Shown here piece by piece: positions 35,001 to 41,074 of a stretch of DNA of 64,000 nt. Where the stretch lies: positions 9,932,413-9,996,412 of the forward strand of contig NC_057923.1 in NCBI RefSeq assembly GCF_018873765.1, read 5' to 3'. The translations under genes and the position numbers were made by a program. The DNA comes from Telopea speciosissima (lineage: Eukaryota > Streptophyta > Magnoliopsida > Proteales > Proteaceae). The notes beneath the pieces are model-generated. The model was not told the DNA's origin. It saw nothing but the letters and a program-made list of their open reading frames with translations, and did no database searches. Positions within the stretch are counted from its first letter, which is position 1. Each line of letters opens with the position of its first letter.

Positions 35001-35400
35001 ACCAAGTGGGCTCCTGTTGACGAAACTATTTAATCACTGCGATTGGTGTGGCGTGGGAGATTTCCTCTCCCCCCTCCCCCCCCAACACCCAAAAGAGCAG
35101 TGTGGGAAACCCTGTTTTTCTTTTTAAGGGTTCCAACCACTTTTTGTATTCTTTTCCTTTTCTTTTATCTTTCTATTTATGGTGGTGGAAATGCTTGATA
35201 AATTTAATGCTCCATGCAAGTATTCCGGAAAGAATATGTTACTGGCCTCTAGGACTTAACCAGTTGCTGTCATAAAATAATTTGTATTCATTCTTGCTTT
35301 GATACGAGTTACTGTTCTATTCCTAAGAGGGCTGTTATTGCAGGGTCCAAGAAAGAAGATTCTTCTTGCTGTCATGCCACCTTCCAAACGACAGCCTTGA
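8031..35400 (+). CDS. SAM (sterile alpha motif) domain protein, seven coding exons
   Basis: Coding exons are 8031-8075, 8279-8421, 8577-8626, 8733-9271, 17744-17824, 30522-30584 and 35344-35400. All junctions are GT...AG and phases agree, giving 978 nt and 325 residues ending at TGA. The N-terminus MSRPQVTITLGRSGQVVKR and the basic, serine/arginine-rich middle (residues ~60-259, with RSADDLLRMDSLR and SPERILGTSRGLSPPR) match the plant family that includes Arabidopsis At3g07760. The SAM domain occupies residues ~262-320: exon 5 gives SLLHSLGLGKYAILFQAEE, exon 6 gives ALRQMGDNDLKELGIPM, exon 7 gives GPRKKILLAV. SAM domains mediate protein-protein or RNA contacts; the role of this plant family is poorly defined. 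Introns 4, 5 and 6 are 8.5, 12.7 and 4.8 kb and full of transposons. The frame is intact, so I regard it as functional. Confidence 0.9.
9272..10119. other. Start of intron 4, ordinary intron sequence
   Basis: This is T-rich intron sequence after the donor GTAGCA. No repeat with recognisable ends is seen before the Copia insertion, whose 5-bp target site GTTTA begins at 10120. Confidence 0.5.
10125..10299 (-). repeat. 3' LTR of the Copia element
   Basis: 175 bp. It is similar to 17205-17382 over its full length, with scattered substitutions. On the - strand it begins TGTTAATG and ends CTCAACT. Only a few differences separate the two LTRs, so the insertion is not extremely ancient. Confidence 0.85.
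10310..12755 (-). pseudogene. Copia integrase, reverse transcriptase and RNase H remnants
   Basis: Reading the - strand: the integrase core continues from across the nested insertion (WVYLLRTKFKAFSYF, then LRSDNETEY). An integrase C-terminal part follows (INRVPS, RVFGYVCFG, CIFLGYSSSQKGYKCY). The reverse transcriptase has FAKGFTQTYGIDY, a degenerate active site LIVNIDDTEI (the usual Y-V-D-D has become N-I-D-D), and LYGLKQSPQAWFNRFQKAM. RNase H has SVESQSSVEAEYHVMAQG and TKHIEIDKHFIKEKL. Numerous stops show that it is dead. Confidence 0.8.
12764..14237. mobile_element. Non-autonomous hAT-like element nested in the Copia integrase
   Basis: The ends are CATAGTTTTCACGGCGTC at the left and GACGTCATGACAACTATG at the right. 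They are flanked by 8-bp duplications AGTCAGAC (12756-12763) and AGTTAGAC (14238-14245), one mismatch. Removing it restores the integrase reading CTCLT|WVYLL, confirming the borders. The 1474-bp interior has no transposase. It contains palindromic GATATATCG and CCATGG motifs near both ends, a degenerate minisatellite (13070-13560) and an AAG-rich tract. Confidence 0.8.
13070..13560. repeat. Degenerate ~60-70-bp minisatellite inside the hAT-like element
   Basis: The recurring core is CTCGCAATCGCAAGGCAAG, followed by an A-rich run and CGAGAGGTCT. Cores start near 13131, 13320, 13380, 13445 and 13517, with shorter related pieces at about 13073 and 13267. A (GAA)n region to about 13720 follows. 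The long ORFs here, in both directions, are artefacts of this repeat. Confidence 0.7.
14548..14885. mobile_element. Second nested hAT-like MITE (CTCGGCGAGATCTCG element)
   Basis: This 338-bp element has imperfect inverted ends (CATAGTTCGAGAACTCG left; CAAGTTTTAGTACCTTG right). It is flanked by GCCGTAAG (14540-14547) and GCCGTTAG (14886-14893), an 8-bp duplication with one mismatch. The palindromic CTCGGCGAGATCTCGG motif and relatives recur several times in both orientations. It interrupts the Copia gag-pre-integrase region. It is non-coding. Confidence 0.7.
14894..16210 (-). pseudogene. Copia gag and protease remnants
   Basis: On the - strand, 16135-15908 contains LNSAKELWNVVKQTCAQPNN and LRRQIRETTQ, typical of the Copia gag (UBN2-type) domain. 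Downstream is a CCHC zinc knuckle CDYCGRLRHTRETCWKLHG (about 15598-15540). The protease active-site motif WLLDSGASNHMT lies at about 15305-15260. Stop codons and frame changes break it into pieces. Confidence 0.8.
16470..17060. repeat. GC-rich degenerate tandem repeat in the Copia 5' leader
   Basis: A unit resembling GGGGCCTGGAGGCCCT plus a GACGGCGG-like spacer recurs about every 30-50 bp, with heavy divergence. It lies between the primer-binding site and gag on the element's own strand. It generates a spurious + strand ORF at 16202-16717. Its base composition differs sharply from the AT-rich surroundings. Confidence 0.55.
17205..17382 (-). repeat. 5' LTR of the Copia element
   Basis: 178 bp. 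It is directly followed (on the - strand) by the primer-binding site. It differs from the other LTR by a small indel in the GAAGAAGAAG tract and scattered substitutions. Confidence 0.85.
17388..17743. other. End of intron 4
   Basis: Ordinary T-rich intron sequence, with a pyrimidine-rich run leading into the acceptor TTTTGTGTAG at 17743. Nothing else seen. Confidence 0.5.
17744..17824 (+). CDS. Exon 5 of the SAM gene (first half of the SAM domain)
   Basis: The acceptor TTTTGTGTAG precedes GGC and the donor GTAAGT follows GAA. The 27 codons begin GEEPHTVGS and contain the SAM helix signature HSLGLGKY. Phase is 0 at both ends, consistent with exons 4 and 6. It is isolated between an 8.5-kb and a 12.7-kb intron and is easily missed by gene finders. 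Confidence 0.9.
17825..18815. other. Intron 5 start, LTR-like and GTGGATTCC-repeat sequence
   Basis: From about 18020 to 18400 the sequence resembles, with much divergence, the LTR-like arms at 21469-23167 (GGGTTATGGGGCTAAGTAAT; TTTAAGCCCATATT). At about 18428-18505 the motif GGTGGATTCC occurs four times at roughly 22-bp spacing. The complementary GGAATCCACC motif recurs near 28490-28600. The origin is probably a decayed LTR retrotransposon. Confidence 0.4.
18816..20975 (+). mobile_element. Small non-autonomous LTR retrotransposon
   Basis: The LTRs are 18816-19270 and 20509-20975 (455 and 467 bp). Both begin TGATGCAGGTGCACTACC and end CCCTCCACCA. The primer-binding site TGGTATCAGAGCC lies at 19274-19286. 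A purine run GAGGGAA precedes the 3' LTR. The target duplication is CAGCT/CATCT (18811-18815, 20976-20980), one mismatch. The empty site CAGCTTCTGTTTGG is preserved in the tandem copy at 21110-21123, confirming the borders. The ~1.24-kb interior is too short for gag-pol; it has a pyrimidine-rich leader and one coding-like remnant near the 3' LTR. Confidence 0.85.
20177..20446 (+). pseudogene. Coding-like remnant inside the small LTR element
   Basis: An open stretch of about 89 codons without an ATG start, rich in Lys, Glu, Gln and Val (PVIQPQPKQQIVATEGKK; EFVLPHDFLDMDATPK). I do not recognise a family. It sits ~60 bp before the 3' LTR, where the end of a pol polyprotein or a captured host fragment could lie. 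A similar Glu/Lys-rich stretch with stops lies at 22281-22560. Confidence 0.35.
20981..21240. repeat. 134-bp tandem duplication
   Basis: The unit starting TCTGTTTGGCCCCATCAG at 20981 is repeated at 21115 with only a few differences. The second copy breaks off before 21240. The end of the unit (CTCAGGCTTCCTTCAGA) also occurs just left of the LTR element at 18791-18807. The array therefore existed before that element inserted. Confidence 0.75.
22281..22560 (+). pseudogene. Glu/Lys-rich coding-like remnant between the inverted arms
   Basis: Conceptual translation gives QAFEERKAPIKEQELEVKV, then stops, then VDGEIVIKELGNRVEVEV. It has no recognisable domain. In-frame stops near 22350 and 22370 show it is not a working gene. 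It may be the decayed internal part of the element to which the arms belong. Confidence 0.3.
22617..22719 (+). mobile_element. tRNA-derived SINE (copy in intron 5)
   Basis: The A-box-like GCAGCTCAGTTGG and B-box-like GGTCATGAGTTCAACTCC are spaced as in a tRNA head. A CCATCCCCCAGAAG body and an A-rich tail follow. It is about 80% alike to the SINE at 55014-55155 over the head. The target duplication is not clear here. Confidence 0.65.
23168..25769. other. Intron 5 sequence without recognised features
   Basis: Mixed AT-rich sequence. A GAGA-rich block lies at about 23840-23915. The stretch from about 24082 to 24440 (starting TGATGTAGTTAGG) has a transcribed-LTR look but no partner or target duplication. 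From about 25480 the strand is very C/T-rich, which creates a proline/serine ORF at 25424-25870. Confidence 0.3.
25770..25897. mobile_element. Tiny solo LTR (TRIM-like)
   Basis: 128 bp beginning TGTTGGGGTTCC and ending TTCCTAACA. The flanks are CAACT (25765-25769) and CAACC (25898-25902), a 5-bp duplication with one mismatch. The inner CTACATCGG...CCGATGTGG palindrome is typical of small plant TRIM-type LTRs. It has no internal domain. Confidence 0.55.
26070..28037 (+). pseudogene. 5'-truncated RTE-type LINE, inactive
   Basis: Frames at 26070-26325, 26331-26546, 26827-27386 and 27512-27778 together cover the endonuclease-RT linker (WWWDDEVQAAI, RWKKYFCNLFNED), reverse transcriptase (SKAPGLDGVPIELW-like, FIDLEKSFDRVP, GLRQGSVLSPFLFAL) and C-terminal part (ECWAVEKQHIDKLSVVEMRILRWM). 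The catalytic FADD motif reads FAGD at about 27226-27237, and frames are broken by stops. The 3' end CGACCCCATTTAGTTGGGAT followed by an ATT/GTT repeat tail (28018-28037) is the standard plant RTE terminus. The endonuclease domain is missing. Confidence 0.85.
28038..29000. other. Intron 5, repeat-derived sequence without clear borders
   Basis: It contains GGAATCCACC-type motifs (28490-28600) complementary to those at 18428-18505, and a poly-G run near 28607-28620. From about 28925 (CTATTTGGATC) a MITE-like left end begins whose weak inverted partner is near 29765-29805. The solo LTR at 29001 would have inserted into it. Confidence 0.35.
29001..29369 (+). mobile_element. Solo LTR, 369 bp
   Basis: It begins TGTTGGGGGTACGATG and ends CACCAAGCTCA, with a perfect 5-bp duplication TGGAT (28996-29000, 29370-29374). 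It contains a TATA-like GCTATAAATA at about 29130-29139. A diverged relative lies at about 62575-62880. No internal element sequence is adjacent. Confidence 0.75.
29375..30521. other. End of intron 5
   Basis: AT-rich intron with a poly-C tract near 30147-30160 and an A-rich run after it. Nothing coding. The pyrimidine tract and TTAATCTACAG form the acceptor for exon 6. Confidence 0.4.
30522..30584 (+). CDS. Exon 6 of the SAM gene (central SAM helices)
   Basis: The acceptor TTAATCTACAG precedes GTA GAC ATG, and the donor after ATG is GTATTA. The 21 codons include LRQMGDNDLKELGIPM, the most conserved stretch of SAM domains (D-L-x-x-L-G-I). Phase is 0 on both sides. Confidence 0.9.
30585..32106. 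other. Intron 6 start, decayed repeats
   Basis: At 30837, CATAGTTCTCAATACTTCTCATGGCG resembles the end of the hAT-like element at 12764-14237, but no opposite end was found. The stretch from about 31180 to 31862 resembles an antisense LTR (its - strand start would be TGATGTAGATCG at about 31862). Neither has target duplications that I can see. Confidence 0.35.
32107..32427. repeat. 161-bp tandem duplication
   Basis: Two adjacent units (32107-32267 and 32268-32427) share TGGAGAGTTACTCTAT, CCTAGGGTTCCAAAACCCTG and GGTCGTTATGGGCCCACTG. They differ by a few substitutions and small indels. The - strand ORF across them is an artefact. Confidence 0.8.
32844..33341. mobile_element. hAT-type MITE (TAAGGGTGTC member)
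   Basis: The ends TAAGGGTGTCAACCGG and GATTGACACCCTTA are inverted. They are flanked by a perfect 8-bp duplication GCCCAAGG (32836-32843, 33342-33349). The interior is a mosaic of ACCGTACCGT/ACGGTATGG motifs in both orientations. It has no coding capacity. Same end family as 4805-5350. Confidence 0.85.
33505..34225. repeat. Long foldback: ~335-bp inverted arms with ~62-bp loop
   Basis: The left arm 33505-33842 and right arm 33905-34225 are near-perfect reverse complements: GGCTTGTTAGCCAGAATCG pairs with CGATTCTGGCTAACAAGC, and CTGACGCCTTCCTCCATTG pairs with CAATGGAGGAAGGCGTCAG. An extra partial copy of the arm (AATGGAGGAAGGCGTCAG) lies at about 33412-33465. Transcribed with the intron, it would form a long double-stranded hairpin. 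Confidence 0.8.
34226..34764. other. Intron 6, no clear feature
   Basis: Mixed sequence with no repeat borders or coding signal that I can support. Confidence 0.3.
34765..34882. repeat. 61-bp tandem duplication
   Basis: AGTATGATGAACAAAATGATGG at 34765 recurs at 34826 with few changes, through GGCTTGAACCACC. Confidence 0.75.
35344..35400 (+). CDS. Exon 7 of the SAM gene (SAM C-terminus and stop)
   Basis: The acceptor GCTGTTATTGCAG precedes GGT CCA AGA AAG AAG ATT, the usual G-P-R-x-K-I end of a SAM domain. Twelve further residues lead to TGA at 35398-35400. The 3' UTR continues into the following few hundred bases. Confidence 0.9.
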   Translation, partial: GPRKKILLAVMPPSKRQP

Positions 35401-36429
35401 CTAGTAAAACTTCAATTGCAACACATACAAAGCCACATTCTTTCTATGATTGGTGACCATAGCAAGAGCCTTTCATATCAGCAGATTACTCAACATTGAC
35501 TTTTCTTTTGAATATTGGTGGAAGTACCAATGAGTCGACTGAGGGACAGAGCATTGAATCCTTCCATCTCCGGTGGAGCTTAAAGAGCTAAATAGTGTTG
35601 AATCCCTGTTGATAGATCTGAAGCAAATTATGTGTAGATGTACAATGAGCAAATGTTATTGTACCTTGTTGCACCAAGTTTTTCCCCCTTTTCCTTTAAA
35701 ATCTAGGATGAAAAAATTAGATTCGTTAATTGATTTTTGGGGACGACAGTGGAATTTGTAGCTTTATCAAAGATGTGTAGATATGGTTTCCTCGTTTGTT
35801 TTATCATCGAGAGCAAGTCTTCTCCTTATGTCATTCATTAGCATTATTATCTAAACAGCAGAAAAAAAATTCAGTTCTTGACAACTCAGGTTTTTATGGT
35901 AAAAGGGGAGGGCAGAGAACTCCGATTGTTAGTCTATGACCTCTGATTTTTTGGACTTTTAAGTCCTTGATCCATCGTTATAGCTCCCCAAAATAATAAT
36001 CTACTGAAATCCCTTTGAGTAAAGCTCCTGCATTGCATTATTTATAGCTCCAATGTAAATTTAGGAACACGAGAGTGGATTTAGCCAGAAGAATGCTTGG
36101 TTTAAGTAGGTTCTGAAAAAGGTTCTTTAGATTGTCTACGGTTGGGCCACGCTTTAGATCCAAAACCAGAAATTTTCTAGGGTCTGGGTCTGTGAACAAT
36201 CAGATTATTTAATGATCTTGAAACCATGCTACGCACAGCACAAGCATCTTCAGCTCTTAATTTGGAAAAACTTGGAATGGGTATGGAAATGGTTCTACAG
36301 TAGCCGTCAGAATAAAATTCACTCCAAACCTATAACCTAGGTTAACATCCTTCAATTCCAGCCCCAAGGTACCGTTGGTCGCCCACCTTTCTTACAAAAA
36401 AATTTAGGAACCAAGTATTGTAGAGCTTT
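35401..36429. other. 3' UTR of the SAM gene and convergent intergenic region
   Basis: The first few hundred bases should be the SAM gene's 3' UTR; no single poly(A) signal stands out. The rest separates it from the U4 gene, which is transcribed towards it. No coding signal. Confidence 0.4.
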
Positions 36430-36580
36430 ACCCTTGTTTAGAGGGATCTCTTTCAGAAATTCTCGATGGCCGTGGGCTGAACCCAGGCCAAAGAGGGGGT
36501 TTGGAAATAGTTTTCAACCAGCAATTGACGCGCCTCGGTTAATACCTCACTAGCTGCGTCATTGCCCCAAGCGCAAAGAT
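36430..36580 (-). ncRNA. U4: U4 spliceosomal snRNA
   Basis: On the - strand from 36580 the sequence starts ATCTTTGCGCTTGGGG and continues with the U4 5' stem-loop and k-turn (GTGAGG...CCGAGGCGCG) and the stem II/linker segment TTGCTGGTTGAAAACT. A hairpin formed by GGCCTGGG and CCCACGGCC follows, then a single-stranded Sm site AATTTCTGA. U4 pairs with U6 in the spliceosomal U4/U6.U5 tri-snRNP and holds U6 inactive until unwinding. Length of ~145-151 nt fits plant U4; the exact 3' end is uncertain (a short AGAG/CTCT stem ends near 36440). Promoter elements are correctly placed upstream (36604-36657), so this is likely an active gene rather than a pseudogene. Confidence 0.9.
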
Positions 36581-36603
36581 GTTGCTGTTTATGTTACCCT
36601 TAA

Positions 36604-36612
36604 GTTTTTATA
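36604..36612 (-). promoter_or_regulatory. TATA box of the U4 snRNA gene
   Basis: TATAAAAAC on the - strand, about 32 nt upstream of the U4 5' end at 36580. Required with the USE for plant snRNA transcription. Confidence 0.8.
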
Positions 36613-36645
36613 GCCTTCCCGTACCTATTCTTCTCTCACCGTAAC

Positions 36646-36657
36646 CGATGTGGGACT
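36646..36657 (-). promoter_or_regulatory. Upstream Sequence Element (USE) of the U4 snRNA gene
   Basis: AGTCCCACATCG on the - strand matches the plant snRNA USE consensus RTCCCACATCG exactly. There are 33 nt between it and the TATA box. In plants that longer spacing (versus about ten bases shorter for Pol III) specifies RNA polymerase II, as expected for U4. Confidence 0.85.
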
Positions 36658-36845
36658 AAATAATTTCCAACAAACCATATCCACACACAAATAGTGAGAA
36701 ACAATATCATCTCATCTAGATATCTAATTGCAACTCAATTGGCTTCTACAGATAATGGAAATAATCCACCCCTCTTGCTCTTGGGGTTAACTATCGAACT
36801 CAATCAAGTAAAGATATACATGGTCTCTTTCATCTTATTTGCAAC

Positions 36846-37500
36846 TCAATAGGCTTTTACAGATGGGGGAGCAGAATTAGCACTAGAGGAACCAGTGCTT
36901 GCCCCGCAATTGGTAACCTTCCTGGTGGCCAGGGCAAGTAAGAACTTGTTAGTGCCAGGGGCGGCAGCCGTAGGGACCGCCTTTCTACAGATGTGGTCGG
37001 TGGGGAACCGATGCTTGAGGCACACCTTTTGCTGACAGATTCTACAGGTGTTGGTGTTGGAAAACGTCAGTATCTCCTTGCATCGTTTCACAGGGCACTT
37101 GGGTTTCTTCTTCTTTGATGGGTAGCAGTCTCCGGACTTCTCATGTCTCTCCAAGACAACCTTCTCATCTTCCTCTTTGCTCCCCGTCGTCTCTATCGAA
37201 ACAGAGCAGTTTTCGCAAACCACTACTTTCCTGCTCTTAAGATCAGATTTCGGGCATTCGTGGGATTTGTAGGATTTGTGCTCCAAACAGAATACCTGTG
37301 TACAATACATGCCCAATCCCCAATTTAACATCGAATTTTAAAAGAAAATTTTCAAATGAATCAAAATCTATTTCCTGGGTTTGAAGTTGAATTACCTTTC
37401 GACATCCGTCGCACTTGAAGGGAAGGAAATCAAGTTGATGGCAATCTTCGTGTTGACAGTGTTTTCCCAAATCTGGAAAAGCTTCCGTTCCTCCGGCCAT
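36846..37500 (-). CDS. SAP12-like AN1 zinc-finger stress-associated protein
   Basis: Two exons, 37500-37396 and 37295-36846, with a 100-nt intron (donor AAG|GTAATT, acceptor TACACAG|GTA) and TGA at the end; 184 residues. The first AN1 finger (about residues 15-49: C15, C20, C30, C33, C38, H41, H47, C49) is split by the intron. The second is about residues 102-138 (C102, C107, C119, C122, C127, H130, H136, C138). Between them is a C62-x2-C65...H86...C92 set. The layout and length match Arabidopsis SAP12 (two AN1 fingers, no A20). Such proteins are stress-induced and are thought to act in redox-sensitive or ubiquitin-related signalling. The tail, serine/alanine-rich, ends PPSVKAY. A TATA box lies at 37615-37621. 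Confidence 0.92.
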
Positions 37501-38423
37501 GATTATAGCTTTCTCTAGAGAATATACGAAATGCAGAAGATATCCAAAGAGAAGTTGAGAACCTTGAGAAAAATGTTAATGATAATATCTTCCTCTCGTA
37601 AGAGCTTCTCTGGTTTTTATACGTTTCTGTTTGCTTGGGTTTCAAGACATCGCGAAACGGAAAAGCGTTAGCTGTTGGACTTTGATTAGATTAGATCTTC
37701 TGATACATCTGGAACTCTCTCGGATATTCTGCAATTGGGCTTTGGGTCCTAGGGACGAAAATGCCGGAACGACGGTGTGATGTTATGATGAAATATAGTT
37801 ATTCCAAATCAACGGTTTACAAAGGCTTTCGCAAGTGGACCTTGGCGGACGATGTTGCAAGTTGGGCCTATAGTATTAAGGCCCGAATTAGGGGACGTTG
37901 GCCTGTTCTGAATAAATGGGCTTAACTAAACATTCGTAGTGTTAAACTATCTTTTGGCTACATTTGTAGGATTTAAGGTTGTGTTTGGTATGCATTTTTG
38001 AAATGCATTTTAGGTCGATTTCACATTCTTGAACAATAAAAACAACTAGATTTCTTAACCCAGTTCATCAATGGTGATGTGAAACAATCATATGATGTTG
38101 ATGTCCTCCATGGGTTGCAATTTGTATCATTAATCATGATAATAATTTTTAACAAAAGGTTATTATGTACATGGCCGTGCATGGTACACATTAAATCATA
38201 AGATAAGCACGATCGTGCATGATATACAGTCCTTCACCCACATCCAACAGTTTGATGCACAATCATGGACGACCATACACAAAACCTCTCCTTGTACTGT
38301 TTTTCCCCAAAAGATCAATTTGGTAATTATTCGCTTGTGGTTGTTCCATCCAGGATATATATCATCTAATGTGTCACATGGAAGCATCCTTTGGCAAATC
38401 CAACCACTGAAAAAGGACAGATT
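37501..38423. other. AN1 gene upstream region
   Basis: Holds the AN1 gene's leader and promoter, then AT-rich sequence. A GTGTTTGG-type MITE end may start near 37980 but has no visible partner. Confidence 0.35.
37615..37621 (-). promoter_or_regulatory. TATA box of the AN1 gene
   Basis: CGTATAAAAACC on the - strand, about 115 nt upstream of the ATG at 37500, implying transcription starts near 37585-37590 and a leader of about 90 nt. Confidence 0.55.
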
Positions 38424-38594
38424 GGGCTCCTTTCCTTGGAGGGCATCGCCCAATGAGGCATCCAACGGCAGGACTGTGTCGCACACATCCTGGCACACAC
38501 TCAGTTAGCTATCGGGATGTGTACGACACAGCTCAGCCTTTGGATGCCTCATTGGGCACTCATTGGGTAATGCCCTCCAAGGAGAGGAGCCGAA
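38424..38594. repeat. Hairpin-forming inverted repeat (~70-80-bp arms)
   Basis: Arms 38424-38490 and 38514-38594 pair, with bulges, around a ~23-nt loop. GGCTCC...CCTTGGAGGGCAT pairs with ATGCCCTCCAAGGAG, and CCCAATGAGGCATCCAA pairs with TTGGATGCCTCATTGGG. It could be a small foldback MITE or a miRNA-precursor-like structure. No known mature plant miRNA sequence was recognised. Confidence 0.7.
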
Positions 38595-39781
38595 TCCGAG
38601 CAAGGACATTGTATTAACCATAATTTTTATTTCATAGCAATACTTAATCATTTACCACCTTCATATATTGTCATCTTTTCCTTGTACTTTTATTCATTCA
38701 TGTGTTCTTTAATTATTTCCACATGGCCAGCTCCCATTGAATCCAAACTCGATAAATAATTTAGAGTACCAAGGGACCTACTTTTACATAAGTTTGATCC
38801 TAACTAATCTCCCATTTGACAAATATCTGTTCTAATCACCCAACATTCAAAACAATTCTTAGTAATTTTTATTTTCTATTTGAAACAAATGTAGTGTTAG
38901 TGTTCCATGGAAATTTATAAATAAATAAATAAAATTAAAAAAAAGGCCTTGTAAAGTCCCCTGGTGATGAGGTTCATCCTCTATACATAATACACTGAGC
39001 TTATGTTTTGACTAATACTTCTATGAGCAACCACTTAATCTCTTGCTACTTCATGTGCTGTGTAGAATACACCATCACCCACAAGAGGATGAAATTTTTG
39101 TTTTTTATTTTTTTTGTTCAAAGATAATTCCTCAACCCAACCATTCCACGTGAGGTGGGATTTGATCTCGAGTTTTCATTAACAGTTAGAGACCTTACCT
39201 TACTACAAGCCACGGTGACACGATGGAATTTTTTGTTTGTAAATGTAAGGAAATGATGAAAAAATGTGTTTGAATTTAAATAGGTTATTGTTGTCACATT
39301 ATATAATTCAATTGGCATTCAAAATTAAGTACATGTGTAGGTTTTGTTATTCTTTGTTTATCTATAAAATTGTTTTCACATGAAAAAAAAATTCAAAAAA
39401 TCATAAAAAAAAAAAAAACTAATGAGAAAGTAATGATTAAGTTTTGGACAAGAAAATGCTATTTGGTCGTGTATCCCCCCTACATTAACGCGAGGGCAAT
39501 GGGAGTATGCATTCAAACATCATGGAGAGCGGGATTTCCTTTTTAGGCATCGGTTTGGTATCGGCCTTTTGGCCAACACTGATACTAATGCCAATATTGA
39601 TTCAATATGAATCACTGACACAGTGTAGATAGGGGCAAAATGTACAAAAAAGGGTGCAGTCTCGGTATCTTTAGGGGCAAAACCATCCGATATGGGTTAT
39701 ACAAACAATATTGATATTGTTGGTATCAATATTCATACCGATACAATGCATGTCGGTGTAATACTGATATCTAAAACCATA

Positions 39782-39846
<65 letters not shown>

Positions 39847-40312
39847 CACTTTGTTTTGGTTTGATTTGATTTATATAAGAAAGAAGGCAAAGGCACTTTT
39901 TTTCTGACATTTTATTTTTAGCAAGGTCCACATTGGACCCAAAGAAGGACCCATGAGGGGCCAATCAAGGGGCACTAGGCCCACTTATCGATAACTACCT
40001 ACAACTACTACTACTACTACTATTGTCAAGAAAGTGGGAGGGGGTGGTTAAGAGTCGACACTTAACTCCTTGGAATTACATCACCTCCCACTGGGTGGAA
40101 GCCTGCCACTGAGCTAGAAGCTCATCCTCTGTCTTTCTTTAAGGCAATGATTATGTAAAACACATGATTATGTGCATATTAGTATGTTTGTGTGCTCTTC
40201 TTAATATATGATATGACATTGGGTGTTTTTTTGTACCTCTAATGCTTCTAAAGTCTATATTAACCTTCTACATTTGTTATCATATTATATATTATTGGAA
40301 AAAGAACGATAA
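38595..40312. other. Intergenic, with a compound microsatellite
   Basis: AT-rich sequence. A (TC)n(AC)n repeat occupies 39782-39845 and generates spurious ORFs in both directions. A GGTATCGG/CCGATAC-rich block near 39550-39775 resembles part of the element at 51620-52270. (CTA)n lies near 40008-40022. Confidence 0.45.
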
Positions 40313-40700
40313 TTGATCATATGGTTGTTGCACCCAAACACAGGATTGTGTATTTTTTCCCTTCAACCTCAAATGAACGAAAAAATCATAGAGAGGGACA
40401 ATCTCTTGATTATTAACATTCTCAAAGGCACAACTCTAGCCATGCATTCCTTGGAAAATCGTGTCCAGAGTCAACGATTGTTGGGTCTTCTCTCAATCGT
40501 CTGAACAGGTTTACAACCACACTCTTAAGCAAGCAAATGTTGTGGCTGACGGTTTAGCTTCATTGGGTTCCTATTTACAATCTGAACTTTCTTGGCGGGA
40601 TTCTCCTCCTTTTATTGACCTTTCTTTGTATGCTGACTTTTGTGGAACTTTATTCTACCGTTAATAAATTCTTCTTATCTCAAAAACAAACAAATCCAAT
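40313..40700 (+). pseudogene. LINE 3' fragment (RNase H end)
   Basis: The frame at 40461-40664 reads VYNHTLKQANVVADGLASLG, the conserved end of the RNase H domain of plant L1-type LINEs (H-x-x-R-x-A-N-x-V-A-D-x-L-A). A stop and an A-rich tail (AATAAATTC...CTCAAAAACAAAC) follow. The upstream frame is broken. Confidence 0.6.
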
Positions 40701-41066
40701 GAAAAAATCCCATTCCAACTAATCTCCCTACGTATATTCTCATTGACCCACATTGTGTCCAAGCACTACACACCTAAACAGCGGTCTCTTGGGCATATAT
40801 TATATATGACATTAGAAGGAGATAAAGAATCATCCAGGCCTCTTCCGGATGATAAAAGAGAAAAGAACCCAAATGGAACAACAACAACAAAGCAGGTGGA
40901 GAGTACCCTATCAACAGGGTCACAATCCCACGATGGAACTGAGAGGACCCACCAATTAAAGATCAACATCATATCAAATCAAATCAAACCAAACCAAACC
41001 AGTGATGATCTTAAAAGGGTCACCTTTTAACAACTAAGGAATGGAGCAACAATGATGATCGAGTGG
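40701..41066. other. Intergenic, no feature seen
   Basis: No coding or repeat structure with recognisable borders. Confidence 0.3.
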
Positions 41067-41074
41067 GTTGCCAT

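Noticed and set aside
39671-39964. ORFs in both directions over 71-97 codons
   Set aside because: They read through the (TC)n(AC)n microsatellite.
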